Source of the DNA: Anaerolineales bacterium | GTDB taxonomy: Bacteria; Chloroflexota; Anaerolineae; Anaerolineales; UBA6663 | Assembly: GCA_017999235.1 (NCBI GenBank) | Contig: JAGOBN010000272.1 | Span: 1 to 6,005 of the forward strand | Length of the DNA: 6,005 nt | Direction: 5' to 3' | Shown here: one piece after another, positions 4,256 to 6,005 of the stretch | How positions within the stretch are numbered: position 1 is the first letter of the stretch | Layout of the letters: each line of letters begins with the position of its first letter | Made by a program: the position numbers and the translations under genes | The notes under the pieces: generated by a model | Told to the model about the DNA's origin: nothing | What the model saw: the letters and a program-made list of their open reading frames with translations, nothing else | Database searches by the model: none

Positions 4256-6005
4256 ATGGCAGTCAGCGAAGTAGCGAGCGGCCCGGCGGCTGAAAGCCCG
4301 GCCCACCGCCCCCCGGTGGTCAACGCGTTTTCCATCAACGTCGCCACCAAGAATGGCTCCGGCAGCCAGACCGCCAACACGGCGCTGCTGCGCGCGCTGT
4401 TTAAGATGGGCATCCCGGTCAGCGGCAAGAACCTGTTCCCGTCCAATATTCAGGGCTTGCCCACCTGGTACACCATCCGGGTCAGCGCCGAAGGCTTCAC
4501 CGCCCGCCGGCCGCGCGCCGAGATCGTCGTCGCCATGAACGTGGCCACCGCCATCGAGGATTACCAGAGCGTGGAGGCCGGCGGCGCGTTCTTGTACGCG
4601 GACGACCTCAAGATGCCCATGGACCGGACGGACATCGCCCATTACCCGATGCCGGTCAAAGCGCTCGCGATCAAGCTGGAAAAAGACGCCAAGCTGCGCA
4701 CCTACGTGGCCAACATGGTCTACGTGGGCGTCCTGGCGCACCTGCTGGAGATCCAGCTGGCGGACCTGGAAGGGGCGCTGTTGTTCCACTTCAAGGGCAA
4801 GCGCAAGCCCGTGGACAGCAACATGCAGATGATCCGCGCCGCCGCGGATTGGGCCAAGGAGAACCTGGTCAAGCAGGACCCCTTCAAGGTCGAACGGCTG
4901 AACAAGACCGACGGCTTGATCATGATCGACGGCAACACCGCCGGCGCCCTGGGCGCCGTCTATGGCGGGGTGACCTTCGTGGCCTGGTACCCGATCACGC
5001 CGGCCACCAGCGTGGCGGATGCCCTCAACCACTACCTGCCGCAGCTGCGCGTGGACCCCGAGACCGGCAAAAACACCTTCGCCGTGGTGCAATCCGAGGA
5101 CGAACTGGCGGCGCTCGGCATGGTGCTGGGCGCCGGCTGGGCGGGGGCGCGGGCCATGACCTCCACCTCCGGCCCCGGCATCTCGCTGATGGCCGAGTTC
5201 GCGGGCTACGGCTACTACGCCGAGATCCCGGCCGTGATCTGGGATATCCAGCGCATGGGCCCCAGCACCGGCCTGCCCACGCGCGTTTCACAAGGCGACC
5301 TGCTGAAGACGTATTACCTGGGCCACGGCGACAGCAAGCATGTCTGCCTGCTGCCGGCCTCGCCGGCCGAGTGTTTTGAGTTCGGCTGGAAGGCCTTTGA
5401 CCTGGCCGAGCGGCTGCAGACGCCGATCTTCGTGCTCAGCGATCTGGACATCGGCATGAACCAGTGGATGAGCACGCCGTTTGAGTATCCGGATACGCCC
5501 GAAGACCGCGGCAAGGTGCTCTCGGCCGAGGACCTGGACCGGCTGGGCGGCTTCAAGCGCTACAAGGACGTGGACGGCGACGGCATCCCTTATCGCACCG
5601 TGCCGGGGACGCCGCATCCGCTGGCCGCGTACTTCACGCGCGGCACCGGCCACAATGAGGCGGCCGGCTACTCCGAGCGGCCCGAGGATTGGATGAAGAA
5701 CATGGCGCGGCTGGCCCAGAAGCACGAGACGGCCCGCAAGATCACGCCGCCGCCGCTGGTGGATCAGGTGGCCGGCGCCGAGGTGGCCTTCATCGCCTAT
5801 GGCTCGGCGGACCCGGCGGTGGCGGAAGGCCGCTGGCGGCTGGAGAATAAGCACGGGCTGAAGACCTCGTATCTGCGTGTGCGCGCCCTGCCGCTGGCGG
5901 ATTCGATCAAGGACTTTGTGGCCGCGCACCAGCGCGTGTATGTGGTGGAGCTGGATACCGACGCCCAGCTGTGGCAGCTGCTGCAGCTGCACCTCGGCCC
6001 GGAAC
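4256..6005 (+). CDS. korA: 2-oxoacid:acceptor (ferredoxin) oxidoreductase alpha subunit, gamma-alpha fusion, 3'-partial
   Basis: The frame is open from ATG 4256 to the right edge: 583 residues, about 20-40 short of the roughly 600-620 usual for this fused form. Residues about 22-200 are the gamma (POR_gamma) domain, with NVATKNGSGSQTANTALLRA at 28-47 and KNLFPSNIQGLPTW at 58-71. The alpha part follows: pyrimidine/TPP-side domain with YPITPATS (245-252), QSEDELAALG (279-288, the acidic segment placed where the TPP-activating Glu lies in PFOR-like enzymes) and TSTSGPGISLM (302-312). A DVDGDG loop is at 438-443. From about 500 (VDQVAGAEVAFIAYGS) the transketolase-C-terminal-like domain II begins. 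Such enzymes oxidatively decarboxylate 2-oxoglutarate, pyruvate or branched 2-oxoacids with CoA, reducing ferredoxin in the cytoplasm. The catalytic TPP/[4Fe-4S] beta subunit should follow downstream. Substrate is not certain; korA is the family-style symbol. Confidence 0.9.
   Translation, partial: MAVSEVASGPAAESPAHRPPVVNAFSINVATKNGSGSQTANTALLRALFKMGIPVSGKNLFPSNIQGLPTWYTIRVSAEGFTARRPRAEIVVAMNVATAIEDYQSVEAGGAFLYADDLKMPMDRTDIAHYPMPVKALAIKLEKDAKLRTYVANMVYVGVLAHLLEIQLADLEGALLFHFKGKRKPVDSNMQMIRAAADWAKENLVKQDPFKVERLNKTDGLIMIDGNTAGALGAVYGGVTFVAWYPITPATSVADALNHYLPQLRVDPETGKNTFAVVQSEDELAALGMVLGAGWAGARAMTSTSGPGISLMAEFAGYGYYAEIPAVIWDIQRMGPSTGLPTRVSQGDLLKTYYLGHGDSKHVCLLPASPAECFEFGWKAFDLAERLQTPIFVLSDLDIGMNQWMSTPFEYPDTPEDRGKVLSAEDLDRLGGFKRYKDVDGDGIPYRTVPGTPHPLAAYFTRGTGHNEAAGYSERPEDWMKNMARLAQKHETARKITPPPLVDQVAGAEVAFIAYGSADPAVAEGRWRLENKHGLKTSYLRVRALPLADSIKDFVAAHQRVYVVELDTDAQLWQLLQLHLGPE

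Noticed and set aside
4238..5092. 284-codon open frame on the - strand antisense to the oxidoreductase
   Set aside because: It mirrors a continuous korA-like coding frame with conserved family motifs; the product is Gly/Val/His-rich with no recognisable fold.
5288..5992. 234-codon open frame on the - strand
   Set aside because: Also a shadow of the oxidoreductase frame, with no plausible start signals or domain.
1..6005. CRISPR arrays, tRNA/rRNA genes, transposases or integrases
   Set aside because: No regularly spaced repeats, tRNA-like cloverleaf, rRNA-like sequence or recombinase coding region was seen; the only gap is 3373-3518, explained by a terminator and promoter/operators.

Overview
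The window is about 6 kb of GC-rich bacterial DNA with every supported gene on the + strand. Two transcription units are visible. The first is the end of a cytochrome c maturation (System I) operon, closed by a strong intrinsic terminator. The second has its own promoter and carries a GntR/FadR-type regulator followed by the alpha subunit of a 2-oxoacid:acceptor (ferredoxin) oxidoreductase, which runs off the right edge. The combination of a CcmABCD-type heme export set, a gamma-alpha fused 2-oxoacid oxidoreductase and the protein sequence style suggests a Chloroflexota bacterium (Anaerolineae/Caldilineae-like). That assignment is inference from recognition, not a search result.

Region 1 (1-3419): a 5'-truncated membrane-anchored protein with an extracytoplasmic beta-rich part and a short cytoplasmic helical tail, then ccmA, ccmB, ccmC and a ccmD-like gene. 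Spacing is 20 nt, a 20-nt overlap, 10 nt and 10 nt, so this is one operon. CcmA and CcmB form the ABC machinery, CcmC handles heme with its WWD motif and two histidines, and CcmD is the small stabilising membrane peptide. Together they should load heme onto the chaperone CcmE and release it. No ccmE, ccmF, ccmG or ccmH follows, because a 9-bp-stem terminator with eight T ends the unit 18 nt after ccmD. Those genes must lie upstream or elsewhere.

Region 2 (3420-3518): a 99-bp intergenic region holding a good sigma70-type promoter with a perfect TTGACA and an extended -10. An inverted repeat sits between its -35 and -10 elements, and an AT-rich stretch with further dyads runs up to a 14-bp perfect palindrome covering the first base of the regulator's start codon. 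This looks like an operator region.

Region 3 (3519-6005): a GntR-superfamily regulator with an FCD ligand-binding domain, then, after 35 nt with a good Shine-Dalgarno sequence, a korA-like gamma-alpha fusion subunit of a 2-oxoacid:ferredoxin oxidoreductase (583 residues visible, probably nearly complete). The beta (TPP-binding) subunit is expected just beyond the window. The simplest reading is an autoregulated metabolic operon in which the FCD regulator senses a carboxylate and controls oxidoreductase expression.

No RNA genes, mobile elements, CRISPR arrays or clear pseudogenes were seen. I found no convincing undescribed system. The most interesting points are the uncharacterised protein ahead of ccmA, the Pro/Ala-rich N-terminal extension of CcmB, the dense dyad symmetry ahead of the regulator, and the regulator's atypical recognition helix and metal-site residues.
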